Origin: Bacterioplanoides pacificum
Lineage (GTDB): Bacteria; Pseudomonadota; Gammaproteobacteria; Pseudomonadales; Oceanobacteraceae
Direction: 5' to 3'
Length of the DNA stretch: 64,000 bases
Assembly: GCF_042648445.1 (NCBI RefSeq)
Contig: NZ_JBHRYB010000013.1
Span: 62,001-126,000 of the forward strand
The position numbers were made by a program, and so were the translations under genes. The notes below the pieces were generated by a model. It searched no databases and was not told where the DNA came from. It saw only the letters and a list, made by a program, of their open reading frames with translations. This document shows, piece by piece, positions 47,314 through 56,099 of this stretch; the stretch's first letter is position 1, and each line of letters begins with the position of its first letter.

Positions 47314-49190
47314 ATTTTTTTTAGTAGGGGCTGACACCTTAATCGGGTCAACGTATAGGAAGAATAAACGCCCTTTTCACCCAAGTCCAACAGCTTTGGA
47401 CCGCAGTTGACTCTTTCGACACCCCTGCGATGCAACCCAATCCGGCTGACGGGGAGCCAGCAACGCTGAAAATTTACCCTCCTCTTTCCCACTAGCGGCT
47501 CCTTTTCCGACAACCAGCACGGCGGATCCCTGCCGCGGCGCTGTGAACGCAGCATTTTGATTGGTATCGTTGGCCTTCAGGCTCGTCAGTCAAACAGACC
47601 CAGGAGCAGCTCAGCCGGTGGCGCCCGGCTTTCGGGTAACGCCCTGGTCCCGCTGGTTTCGGCTTTGTGCTTCAGGTGATCAAGGATCTGCTTGATCACT
47701 ATAGGGTCTTCAATGCAGGCGATGACTTTCATGGCGCCGCCGCAGCCGCTGCAGGTCTCGATGTCGATATTGAAAACACGCTTGAGCCGTTGCGCCCATG
47801 TCATCGACGCTCGCCGTTGTGCTGGTGTTGCCGGTTCATCAGCCACCCTGACCTTGTTGCCCCTGCCCCGTTTTGCCGGCGTGACCAACGCCCGGTGCCG
47901 ACTGTTGGGTGCGAACACCCCGTGGAAGCGGGTTAGGTTGACTCTGGGCTTCGGTACCAGGGCGGCCAGCCTTGCAATGAAATCCAATGGTTCGAAAATG
48001 ACGTGCGTGGTGCCGTCCCGGTACGGCGTCTTGAGCTGGTAGCGCACGTTGCCGCCTCGTGTTAACGACAGCCGCTTCTCGGATACCGCCGGGCGGCTGA
48101 TGTACCGGCACAGCCGTTCGAGCTTCTTGCGTTCATCGGCCCTGGCCGCCACGCCGGCGTGCAGGCTGGACCCGGCTACCTTGCCAATCCCGTCACCGAA
48201 CGGATCACCACTGGTCGGCAGAGTTTGCAAAGTGAACACCTTTCGCCCCGCCTGTGAACCGACAGCGATACGGTAAGTGATCGAGTGCCCCAGCAGGGGT
48301 GTCATCGGGTCGTCATCCACCGCATCCGAGGCCAGATAGCTGTTTTCGACATCCCGTTCCAGCAGGCCTTGCCGTTCCAGATAGCGACCCACCCGGTGGG
48401 CGATGGTGTGCGTCAGCTGGGTGAGCTCTGGGCTGGTCGGCGCCTTGACCCAGCGGAAACGCGCTGAGCCGTGGGATTGCTCGACATACACACCGTCGAG
48501 AAACAGCATGTGGAAGTGAACATTCAGATTGAGCGCCGATCCAAAACGCTGGATCAGGGTGACCGCGCCCGTCTTGGCCACTTGGTGGGTATGGCCCGCT
48601 TTCTTGACCAGGTGCGTGGCAATGACGCGGTAAACGATGCCCAGCACCCACTCCATGATCTCGGGCCGGCTGGCAAACAGGAAACGCAGCTGAAACGGGA
48701 AGCTCAACACCCACTGACGCATGGGTTGTTCAGGCAGTACTTCATCAACCAGCAAGGCGGCACTTTCGGCCATCCGCCGCGCCCCACAGCTCGGGCAGAA
48801 ACCGCGACGCTTACAGCTGAAAGCGACCAGGTGCTCGGCGTGGCAAGACTCGCAGCGAACCCGTAGAAAGCCATGCTCCAGCCGCCCGCATTGGAGAAAT
48901 TCTTCAAATTCCCGTTGCACATAGCCCGGCAATTCCTTTCCCTGCTCTGCCATAAGCGCAGCGAATGCCGGGTAATACTCGTCAACGATCTGATAGAGAA
49001 GGGTTTGCTCGGGTCGGTGGCTCTGGTAACGACCAGTATCCCGATCCCGGCTGGCCGTCCTGGCCGCCACATGAGGCATGTTCCGCGTCCTTGCAATACT
49101 GTGTTTACATACAGTCTATCGCTTAGCGGAAAGTTCTTTTACCCTCAGCCGAAATGCCTGCCGTTGCTAGACATTGCCAGCCAGTGCCCG
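47314..49190 (-). mobile_element. ISCR2 (CR2) rolling-circle element
   Basis: The rcr2 transposase is flanked by about 110 bases upstream up to guaA (ending GCCAGCCAGTGCCCG, probably the terIS side) and about 260 bases downstream (oriIS side). The oriIS boundary is placed roughly between 47325 and 47340, where AT-rich mph(G) flanking sequence gives way to GGGCTGACACCTTAATCGGG. ISCR elements move adjacent DNA by one-ended rolling-circle transposition, which explains the resistance genes collected next to it. Exact ends need comparison with a reference copy. Confidence 0.75.
47586..49079 (-). CDS. rcr2: ISCR2 transposase Rcr2 (IS91 family, HUH)
   Basis: 497 residues. An N-terminal zinc-finger region (VRCESCHAEHL then GFCPSCGARR) is followed by the HUH motif (NLNVHFHMLFLDG) and a tyrosine motif (ERLCRYISRPAVS). 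A CSGCGG zinc knuckle lies near the C-terminus. It nicks and joins single strands during rolling-circle transposition. The gene is intact and reads in the guaA direction. As guaA now lacks its own terminator, guaA readthrough could reach it. Confidence 0.93.
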   Translation of the reverse strand: MPHVAARTASRDRDTGRYQSHRPEQTLLYQIVDEYYPAFAALMAEQGKELPGYVQREFEEFLQCGRLEHGFLRVRCESCHAEHLVAFSCKRRGFCPSCGARRMAESAALLVDEVLPEQPMRQWVLSFPFQLRFLFASRPEIMEWVLGIVYRVIATHLVKKAGHTHQVAKTGAVTLIQRFGSALNLNVHFHMLFLDGVYVEQSHGSARFRWVKAPTSPELTQLTHTIAHRVGRYLERQGLLERDVENSYLASDAVDDDPMTPLLGHSITYRIAVGSQAGRKVFTLQTLPTSGDPFGDGIGKVAGSSLHAGVAARADERKKLERLCRYISRPAVSEKRLSLTRGGNVRYQLKTPYRDGTTHVIFEPLDFIARLAALVPKPRVNLTRFHGVFAPNSRHRALVTPAKRGRGNKVRVADEPATPAQRRASMTWAQRLKRVFNIDIETCSGCGGAMKVIACIEDPIVIKQILDHLKHKAETSGTRALPESRAPPAELLLGLFD

Positions 49191-49208
49191 TCACTCCCAC
49201 TCAATCGT
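49191..49208. repeat. Inner attachment-site copy within guaA 3' end
   Basis: TCACTCCCACTCAATCGT, read on the minus strand as ACGATTGAGTGGGAGTGA, is the guaA end including its stop. It matches the copy at 42705 in direct orientation. The last bases after the core come from the island side. Confidence 0.75.
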
Positions 49209-50771
49209 TGCCGGTGGCTTAGACGACACGTCGTAAGTCACACGAGAAACGTGCTCGATCTCGTTAATAATACGGTTCGATACTTTTTCCAGCAGCTCAT
49301 AAGGCAGATGCGCCCAGCGCGCTGTCATAAAGTCGATGGTTTCTACCGCACGCAGGGCAATCACCCATTCGTAACGACGCTGGTCCCCAACAACACCCAC
49401 AGATTTCTGCGGAATAAATACCGCAAACGCCTGGGAGGTTTTGTGGTACCAATCGGCGTTATGCAGTTCTTCGATAAAGATGGCATCGGCTTCACGCAAT
49501 ACGTCGGCGTATTCTTTTTTCACTTCACCCAGAATACGTACACCCAAACCCGGACCCGGGAACGGATGACGGTAAACCATATCGTATGGCAGGCCCAGTT
49601 CTAAGCCGATTTTGCGCACTTCGTCTTTGAACAGTTCACGCAGCGGCTCTACCAGTTCCATTTTCATGTCTTCCGGTAAACCACCCACATTGTGGTGTGA
49701 TTTAATCACGTGTGCTTTGCCGGTTTTCGACGCTGCCGATTCAATCACATCCGGGTAGATGGTGCCCTGCGCCAGGAAGTTAACGCCCTGCAGCTTGTTC
49801 GATTCTTCGTCAAACACATCGATAAAGGTATTACCGATAATTTTACGTTTGGCTTCCGGGTCCGCTTCACCTTCGAGCTTACCGAGGAACAGCTCTTCCG
49901 CATCAGCACGAATCACTTTAACGCCCATGTTCTTAGCGAACATGTCCATCACCATATCGCCTTCGTTTTTACGCAGCAGGCCGTTATCCACGAACACACA
50001 GGTCAGCTGATCGCCGATGGCTTTGTGCAGCAGGGCCGCAACAACAGAAGAGTCCACACCGCCAGACAAGCCCAGCAGTACTTTCTGGTCGCCGACCTGA
50101 GCTTTTACTTTTTCGATCTGGTCTTCGATGATTTTGGCCGGTGTCCACAGCGCTTCACAGCCGCAGATATCCAGTACGAAGTGCTCCAGCAGGCGCTTGC
50201 CCTGCAGGGTATGGGTTACTTCCGGGTGGAACTGCACACCAAAGAAGTTTTTCTCGGCGTGGTACATTCCGGCAATCGGGCAGCTTGGCGTTGATGCCAT
50301 CAGCTCAAAACCTTCCGGCATGGCGGTGACTTTATCGCCGTGGCTCATCCAGACGTCGAGCAACGCTTTACCGGTTGCGGCATCGACATGGTCTTTGATG
50401 TCTTTCAGCAGTGCGCTGGAGCCTTCGGCGGCAATTTGTGCGTAACCAAATTCACGAACGTTGGAGCCTTCTACTTTACCGCCCAGCTGTTCTGCCATGG
50501 TTTGCATGCCATAACAAATACCCAGTACCGGCAGGCCCAGCTCGAACACCAGCTGCGGGGCACGCGGTGAGTTGGCTTCGTGTACCGACTCCGGGCCACC
50601 CGCCAGAATAATACCGGTTGGGTTGTATTCACGGATTTCCGCATCGTCCATATCCCAGGCGCGGATTTCAGAAAATACACCAATTTCACGGACCCGACGG
50701 GCAATCAGCTGTGTGTACTGAGAGCCAAAGTCGAGAATCAGAATACGCTGTGCGTGGATGTCTTGAGACAT
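49191..50771 (-). CDS. guaA: GMP synthase (glutamine-hydrolysing)
   Basis: 526 residues from ATG 50771 (MSQDIHAQRILILDFGSQ); the frame is open 13 codons further upstream. The class I amidotransferase domain has LGICYGMQTMAEQ with the catalytic cysteine and FHPEVTHT. The ATP pyrophosphatase has LSGGVDSSVVAALL. It converts XMP to GMP. The last codons (ATTGAGTGGGAGTGA) are the island attachment site. The protein end is unchanged, so function should be intact. Confidence 0.97.
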   Translation of the reverse strand: MSQDIHAQRILILDFGSQYTQLIARRVREIGVFSEIRAWDMDDAEIREYNPTGIILAGGPESVHEANSPRAPQLVFELGLPVLGICYGMQTMAEQLGGKVEGSNVREFGYAQIAAEGSSALLKDIKDHVDAATGKALLDVWMSHGDKVTAMPEGFELMASTPSCPIAGMYHAEKNFFGVQFHPEVTHTLQGKRLLEHFVLDICGCEALWTPAKIIEDQIEKVKAQVGDQKVLLGLSGGVDSSVVAALLHKAIGDQLTCVFVDNGLLRKNEGDMVMDMFAKNMGVKVIRADAEELFLGKLEGEADPEAKRKIIGNTFIDVFDEESNKLQGVNFLAQGTIYPDVIESAASKTGKAHVIKSHHNVGGLPEDMKMELVEPLRELFKDEVRKIGLELGLPYDMVYRHPFPGPGLGVRILGEVKKEYADVLREADAIFIEELHNADWYHKTSQAFAVFIPQKSVGVVGDQRRYEWVIALRAVETIDFMTARWAHLPYELLEKVSNRIINEIEHVSRVTYDVSSKPPATIEWE

Positions 50772-50820
50772 AAATACAACACCAAAAACAGTTAATTTTA
50801 ACTTTTTCAAAAACGAAAAC

Positions 50821-50842
50821 GGGGATGAACCAGGTTCACCCC
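50821..50842 (-). terminator. Hairpin between guaB and guaA
   Basis: GGGGATGAACC and the near-complement GGTTCACCCC form a stem with a small bulge, followed on the minus strand by GTTTTCGTTTTT. It may attenuate guaB readthrough into guaA in the 125-base gap. Confidence 0.6.
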
Positions 50843-50896
50843 CTTTTTATCTGCAAGCGCCAGGATCGCCGGGCCGTTAACCCGGACGAATCACAA

Positions 50897-52381
50897 TTAA
50901 CCTAACCGGTAGTTGGGCGCTTCTTTAGTAATCTGTACATCGTGTACATGAGACTCTTTCATACCCGCTGCGGTAATTTTCACAAATTCCGGCTTGGTAC
51001 GCATCTCATCGATGGTGGCGCAGCCAGTATAACCCATTGCCGCACGAACACCGCCCATCAGCTGGTGAATCACGTTTGAAGACGGACCTTTCACCGCGAT
51101 ACGACCTTCGATACCTTCCGGCACCAGTTTATCAACACCGGCTTTTTTGTCCTGGAAGTAACGGTCGGAAGAGCCCTGGCTCTGGCCCATGGCACCCAGC
51201 GAGCCCATGCCGCGGTACGATTTATAGGCACGTCCCTGGAACAGTTCTACCTCACCCGGAGATTCGTCGGTACCGGCCAGCATAGAGCCCACCATAATAA
51301 CCGAAGCACCGGCGACCAGCGCTTTGGCAATATCGCCGGAGAAACGGATACCACCGTCGGCAATCACAGGTACGCCGTATTTTTCCATCGCGCTGGCCAC
51401 ATTCGCCACGGCAGAAATCTGCGGCACACCCACACCGGCAACAATACGGGTGGTACAGATAGAACCCGGGCCAATGCCCACTTTAACACCGTCAGCACCG
51501 GCTTCGGCCAGCGCAATCGCTGCTTCTGCGGTAGCGATATTACCACCAACCACCTGCACCTGCGGGAAGTTTTCTTTTACCCAGCGCACCCGGTCGATCA
51601 CGCCGGTGCCGGATTCATTACTGGTATGGCCGTGTGCGGTATCCACCACAATCACATCAACCCCGGCACCCACCAGCGCGGCAACCCGCTCTTCGGTACC
51701 AACACCGGTACCTACGGCCGCACCCACCAGCAGACGACCCTGGTCATCTTTAGCCGCGTGCGGATACGCGCGGGCTTTTTCGATATCTTTTACCGTCATC
51801 AGGCCAGCCAGTTTACCGTCTTTGTCGACCACCAGAACTTTTTCGATGCGGTGTTTATGCAGTAACTTCTGCACCTCGGCCGGCTCAGTGCCTTCCTGAA
51901 CCGTGACCAGGTTAGCCTTTTGTGTCATCACACTGGCCACTGACTGATCGAGATTTTTTTCAAAGCGGACATCACGGCTGGTTACGATACCCACCAGCTC
52001 ACCGTTATCCACCACCGGCATACCGGAGATATTGTGCAGATCGGTTAATTCCAGCAGTTCGCGGATGGTGGTATTACTGGTCACGGTGAACGGATCGTTA
52101 ACGATACCGCTTTCGTATTTTTTCACTTTACGAACTTCTGCCGCCTGCTGTTCTGCGGTCAGGTTCTTATGAATAATACCCAGCCCACCTTCCTGCGCGA
52201 TCGCAATCGCCAGACGACCTTCAGTCACCGTATCCATAGCGGCTGAAATCAACGGGATATTCAGTTCGATATTTTTGGTCAGACGTGTCTTGAGCGACAC
52301 CTGATTCGGCAGGACTTCGGAGTAACCTGGGACTAACAGCACATCATCAAAAGTGAGTGCATCCTGAGCGATTCGCAACAT
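50897..52381 (-). CDS. guaB: IMP dehydrogenase
   Basis: 494 residues. Two CBS domains (about residues 95-205) are inserted in the TIM barrel. The catalytic loop GPGSICTTRIVAG holds the active-site cysteine, and ERVAALVGAGVDVIVVDTA precedes it. It oxidises IMP to XMP, the step before GuaA, which lies downstream on the same strand, so guaBA is an operon. Confidence 0.97.
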   Translation of the reverse strand: MLRIAQDALTFDDVLLVPGYSEVLPNQVSLKTRLTKNIELNIPLISAAMDTVTEGRLAIAIAQEGGLGIIHKNLTAEQQAAEVRKVKKYESGIVNDPFTVTSNTTIRELLELTDLHNISGMPVVDNGELVGIVTSRDVRFEKNLDQSVASVMTQKANLVTVQEGTEPAEVQKLLHKHRIEKVLVVDKDGKLAGLMTVKDIEKARAYPHAAKDDQGRLLVGAAVGTGVGTEERVAALVGAGVDVIVVDTAHGHTSNESGTGVIDRVRWVKENFPQVQVVGGNIATAEAAIALAEAGADGVKVGIGPGSICTTRIVAGVGVPQISAVANVASAMEKYGVPVIADGGIRFSGDIAKALVAGASVIMVGSMLAGTDESPGEVELFQGRAYKSYRGMGSLGAMGQSQGSSDRYFQDKKAGVDKLVPEGIEGRIAVKGPSSNVIHQLMGGVRAAMGYTGCATIDEMRTKPEFVKITAAGMKESHVHDVQITKEAPNYRLG

Positions 52382-52471
52382 AGAGTGCCTTCCAGAAAGT
52401 GGAATGTAAGAAGGCGCGGCATTATAACCGAACCCCGGGCACTGGCCAAGCCGGATTTTACCTAAGTAACA

Positions 52472-53425
52472 TTACTCCGAAGCCAGAGCAGACCTGACCT
52501 GAGCACAATTGAGTGACTGCATAAAAAGCTGACTGATCCGTCGAATTTCTGCAAAAGAAAACGACGCAATATGAGGCCCTTTGCTGTCCAGCCAGCACTT
52601 GTCTCCGGCCAGCGCCTGATACACCGCCCGTCCCTGTTGCCGCGGAATAACCGCATCATCGCGACTGTGCATCACCAGCGTCGGAACCTGAATCCCGGCG
52701 GCCTGTGTTTGTGGGTCCCAGTCTGATGGAATCAGCCAGGTTGCCGGCACCAGCAACCAGCCCAGCCAGCTGCTGGTCAGAGCGCTGCGGGCAATACGCG
52801 GAAAACCGGCAAACGGCGCATCCAGCACCAGCGCATCGACACCATAACGCTGCGCACCTTTGGCAACAAAGTTGACCGCCAGCGCCGCACCAATACTCTG
52901 CCCCAGCACCAGCAGGCGCTTATCCGGATAATGCTGCCGAATCCAGGCCGCCGCTGCCTCCACATCCTGTAACACCGCCGGCATATACGGCGTACCGGCT
53001 GACGCACCGTAGCCGCGATAATCCAGTGCCAGCAAAGCAAAACCTTCGCCCGGCAGCCAGTCCACACTGCGGATATGGCTACTGATGTTTTCGGCATTAC
53101 CGTGCAGGTACAACACCACCGTATCGAACTCCGTCAGCGTGGTGCCCGCATCCCCGGCATGACTCTGGGATGGCAGCCACCAGGCGTGTAATGACGTGCC
53201 ATCGGCGGCTTCTAACCAGACATCCTGGTACTGCAGCCCGAGTTTATCCGGAGTCTGAATCCATACCGTTTGCGGATAGAAATACAGTGACGTTAACGAA
53301 CCGCAGCCGGCCAGTAAGGCCAGAAACCCCAGCACAAACACCAGCAGCAACCGCCTGATCGCCACCGGCGATAAACGCCACAACGGCGTCAGTATTAAAC
53401 GCCGCACCTCAGAAATACCAGACAA
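52472..53425 (-). CDS. Alpha/beta hydrolase, probable lipoprotein
   Basis: 317 residues. The N-terminal hydrophobic segment ends in a lipobox, ALLAGCGS, so the protein is probably lipid-anchored in the envelope. The alpha/beta hydrolase fold has LYLHGNAEN (oxyanion region) and LGQSIGAALA with the nucleophile serine, plus HSRDDAVIP for the acid. It resembles BAAT/FrsA-like hydrolases of unknown substrate. It overlaps the start of the upstream DUF4105 gene's end by 17 bases, so the two are coupled. Confidence 0.83.
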   Translation of the reverse strand: MSGISEVRRLILTPLWRLSPVAIRRLLLVFVLGFLALLAGCGSLTSLYFYPQTVWIQTPDKLGLQYQDVWLEAADGTSLHAWWLPSQSHAGDAGTTLTEFDTVVLYLHGNAENISSHIRSVDWLPGEGFALLALDYRGYGASAGTPYMPAVLQDVEAAAAWIRQHYPDKRLLVLGQSIGAALAVNFVAKGAQRYGVDALVLDAPFAGFPRIARSALTSSWLGWLLVPATWLIPSDWDPQTQAAGIQVPTLVMHSRDDAVIPRQQGRAVYQALAGDKCWLDSKGPHIASFSFAEIRRISQLFMQSLNCAQVRSALASE

Positions 53426-55289
53426 ATGATAATTCCGTTTCGTTATTGCCCTGCGAGCGCATCAGCTGACGCTCAAAGCCAGCCCGCAACTGCATCGAAT
53501 CGGATAACCGATAGCCCAGCTGCCAGCTCAGCGAACGCCGTGCCGGGTTGTCGTAGGTTGCCAGCGGCTGCCAGTTAAGCTCCAGCTGATGCTGGAACTG
53601 ATCATCCTGAATCAGCCAGCCGGCGCGCGGACCAAACGATAACTGATAACCTTCATCAAACTGATTGTCGGCCAGTAACTGCCCTTCCGCCAGACCATAA
53701 AAACGTCCCAGTCCGGTCAGATAACTGCGGCCAAAACCCACTTTTAAATAACTGTATAACTCGGATTCAGGCGCATTAAAGCGCTCCAGACCAACACTCA
53801 CCGACCAGGCGATGGGTTTCTGGAAGAAGGTCTGATGACTGAGTGACAAGACATCCACTACCCTGAAATTCTGCAGCTTCAGCTCGTCACTGTCGCTCCA
53901 GTAGCGCAGATCAACCTCACCCATCTGAATCTGCGAACCGGGCACAAAACCACTGGGTAAATCCATCACCTCATGATAAGCAATGCGCCAGCTCAGCTGG
54001 GCAAATGCATCATCCCCCGACTGACCTGCCGTAAACCGCGCCCGCTGGGTTAAATGCCCCTGATCGTCACGCACCGGCGGTGGTGGTGTTTCATCAAATT
54101 CACTGCTGACTTTAATTTTGCTGCGCGCCGATAAAATCGCCAGCGTCCGCTTACGTAATTGTGGGCTGGATTGTTTTTTCTTAATCGCCAGATATCGGGC
54201 ATAGGCATGGGCCAGCTCCAGTGCCCGGGCCTGATCCCGTGGCGTCAGCCCGGCGATCAGCTGAGCGATTTGCTGTTCCGTATCGACCAGCTCACGAGCC
54301 GCCAGATTCACCTGCGGTGAGGATTGTTGTCCTTTATATTCCAGCGACGTGGCCGCAGACGGGCGGTAATGGGCGCGCTTAATTAAATCGCGTTTCTGCA
54401 ACGAACGAATGGTATCTACCGGCACCGCCTTAATGGAAAAATCATCGGCTAAATCGGCCCGTTCACTGGCGGCATCCAGCAAGGCTAATAACCGATAGGA
54501 GCAGTTTTCGTCGAAGAAATAATAATCAAAATAGGTGTCCTGGGTTTCCCACACATGACGGGCAAACTGGCGTACTTCCGCCGGGGTAAAATCCAGCTCG
54601 TATTCCCACACATCGCGGTATTCCATGTGCTGATATTCGTTGGTTTTGACGTAGTACGGCATCACCGACACCACCCCCGGATAGCCTCCGGCCAGACCTT
54701 TATAACTGAACACCAGTTCGTTATCGGTGGGGTCGGCATTGGCGGCAAAATTCACACTGTAAGATAATAATTTGCTTTTGCGCGGGTCTTTGCGATCCAT
54801 CCGCACCAGCGTGTGGCCATACATAGACGATGGCGAATTAATATGTGATGCCGGAAAAATTAACGTCAGCGAATAAGCATCCAGCTCAGCCAGCCACTCA
54901 TCCAGCTCAGAACACGACTGATCGATAAAATGGCGTTCAGGAAACTGTTGTTTCAGCCAGTGGTAACGGGCCGGGAAATGACACTGGGCCGACATATTAT
55001 CGGCCATCCCGGTGCGCAAAAAAGCTCGGTACGCGGCAACAATTTCCGCATTAAAATCAGATTTCCCCTGCTCCGCCAGAAAAAAATTGTCGTCGTCATT
55101 CTGGCTGATGGTACGTGCCGTAAAAACATGATCACGAACGTGTAATAAGTGCCGCCATTGCCGGGCTTCGGATAATTGTAATAAACGCTGCTGTAACGCG
55201 TCAGGCAGGGGCTCAGTGGCCTGGGCACTGGCACTGGCACTAAAAACTGACAGGCACAAAGCCGCTGTCAGAAGTCGAAACCGGTTCAT
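53409..55289 (-). CDS. DUF4105 (Lnb N-terminal type) periplasmic/outer-membrane protein
   Basis: 626 residues with a signal peptide (MNRFRLLTAALCLSVFSASA). The middle carries the DUF4105 core, with FPASHINSPSSMYGHTLVR and FFDENCSYRLLALLD, a cysteine-protease-like papain fold in related proteins. The C-terminal ~200 residues alternate in a beta-barrel-like way and end in LSFVWYF, with the terminal aromatic residue typical of outer membrane proteins. It is upstream of and overlaps the lipoprotein hydrolase gene. The function is unknown. Confidence 0.8.
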   Translation of the reverse strand: MNRFRLLTAALCLSVFSASASAQATEPLPDALQQRLLQLSEARQWRHLLHVRDHVFTARTISQNDDDNFFLAEQGKSDFNAEIVAAYRAFLRTGMADNMSAQCHFPARYHWLKQQFPERHFIDQSCSELDEWLAELDAYSLTLIFPASHINSPSSMYGHTLVRMDRKDPRKSKLLSYSVNFAANADPTDNELVFSYKGLAGGYPGVVSVMPYYVKTNEYQHMEYRDVWEYELDFTPAEVRQFARHVWETQDTYFDYYFFDENCSYRLLALLDAASERADLADDFSIKAVPVDTIRSLQKRDLIKRAHYRPSAATSLEYKGQQSSPQVNLAARELVDTEQQIAQLIAGLTPRDQARALELAHAYARYLAIKKKQSSPQLRKRTLAILSARSKIKVSSEFDETPPPPVRDDQGHLTQRARFTAGQSGDDAFAQLSWRIAYHEVMDLPSGFVPGSQIQMGEVDLRYWSDSDELKLQNFRVVDVLSLSHQTFFQKPIAWSVSVGLERFNAPESELYSYLKVGFGRSYLTGLGRFYGLAEGQLLADNQFDEGYQLSFGPRAGWLIQDDQFQHQLELNWQPLATYDNPARRSLSWQLGYRLSDSMQLRAGFERQLMRSQGNNETELSFVWYF

Positions 55290-55336
55290 ACGATGCTTTA
55301 CTCCCGTATCGGCATCAGGATTATGTCAGTCACAAT

Positions 55337-55371
55337 AAAAAAGCGCGGCAGGCATAGCCTGGCGCGCTTTT
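55337..55371 (-). terminator. Rho-independent terminator after the DUF3015 gene
   Basis: Arms AAGCGCG/CGCGCTT and inner CAGGC/GCCTG around ATA, followed on the minus strand by TTTTAT. It lies 18 bases beyond the stop codon. Confidence 0.85.
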
Positions 55372-55388
55372 CTTACAACCCGGTTAAA

Positions 55389-55859
55389 TTAACCCAGGTA
55401 TTTTTGCAGCTCAGCGTCTTGTGCCATAGCAGCAGTCATCACGTCGTAAGCAGTACCGGAAGTACCTTCAGCCGCGAAGATAGAGTCGAAGTTAGACTGC
55501 ATAGTTGCATTAAAAGCAGCAGTATCCTGAGCTTCAACACCCATTACTTCTGCCAGTGCAGCCAGAGTTTCACCGTGACCTTTGGCAGATTCCAGAGCCA
55601 GCTGATCCATGTTGTCATCCATGAAAGCCTGAGCAGCTTTCAGAGGACCATTAGCCGCTTCACAGCCCAAAGTACCGGAAGTCATACCGAAAGTCTGGTT
55701 ACCGGAAGTACCGTTAGTGGTCGCAGCCAGTACGTGCTCGTGCCATTCGTTTGCATCAGGGAATACAACCGCAGTACCCAGACCACAGCCTGCAGGGCCG
55801 TTAGCAAAAGCCATAGCGGAAGAAGAAACCAGAATTGCACCTGCAATAATCTTTTTCAT
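55389..55859 (-). CDS. DUF3015 family periplasmic protein
   Basis: 156 residues from ATG 55859 (MKKIIAGAILVSSSAMAFA), the signal peptide; the frame is open 21 codons further. The mature protein has GPAGCGLGTAVVFPD and TSGTLGCEA, typical of DUF3015 proteins. It has its own terminator and stands alone. The function of the family is not established. The regular codon pattern suggests high expression. Confidence 0.83.
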   Translation of the reverse strand: MKKIIAGAILVSSSAMAFANGPAGCGLGTAVVFPDANEWHEHVLAATTNGTSGNQTFGMTSGTLGCEAANGPLKAAQAFMDDNMDQLALESAKGHGETLAALAEVMGVEAQDTAAFNATMQSNFDSIFAAEGTSGTAYDVMTAAMAQDAELQKYLG

Positions 55860-56099
55860 GGACGTTATCCTTGTTCGTTCAAAGTAATTTTCAGCAAGCC
55901 ATGCAGCTGAGAGCTTTAACACTAGCCACTCTGTTTAGCGCTGTCCAGAGTAAACTTCACTTTTGTGAACTCAAGCACTAAGTGACTGGTAGCAAAGCAT
56001 TTTTTGTGGCAGGCTGAGCGTTATTCTGTGCACTCAGACCAGCTGGGATGACACATTAACGACCCTTCCTTAACCGCAGTTAAACAGCAGCTGAGCAAC

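Larger units (their letters stand above)
42705..49190. mobile_element. Resistance island in the 3' end of guaA (GIsul2-like remnant)
   Basis: The block is bounded by direct copies of the guaA end: TCATTCCCACTCTATTGT at 42705 and TCACTCCCACTCAATCGT at 49191, identical at 15 of 18 positions. Contents in order are ~120 AT-rich bases with repeated ATACCATG, sul2, an IS30-family element, mef(C)-mph(G)-like genes and ISCR2, which abuts the guaA end. GIsul2 is a known guaA-integrating island with sul2 and CR2. This copy has no integrase and no arsenic genes, so it appears to be a deleted and re-stocked derivative, not self-mobile by site-specific recombination. Confidence 0.75.

Noticed and set aside
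42723..49190. A functional integrase within the guaA island
   Set aside because: None of the frames in the island looks like a tyrosine or serine recombinase. Only the IS30 and ISCR2 transposases are present.
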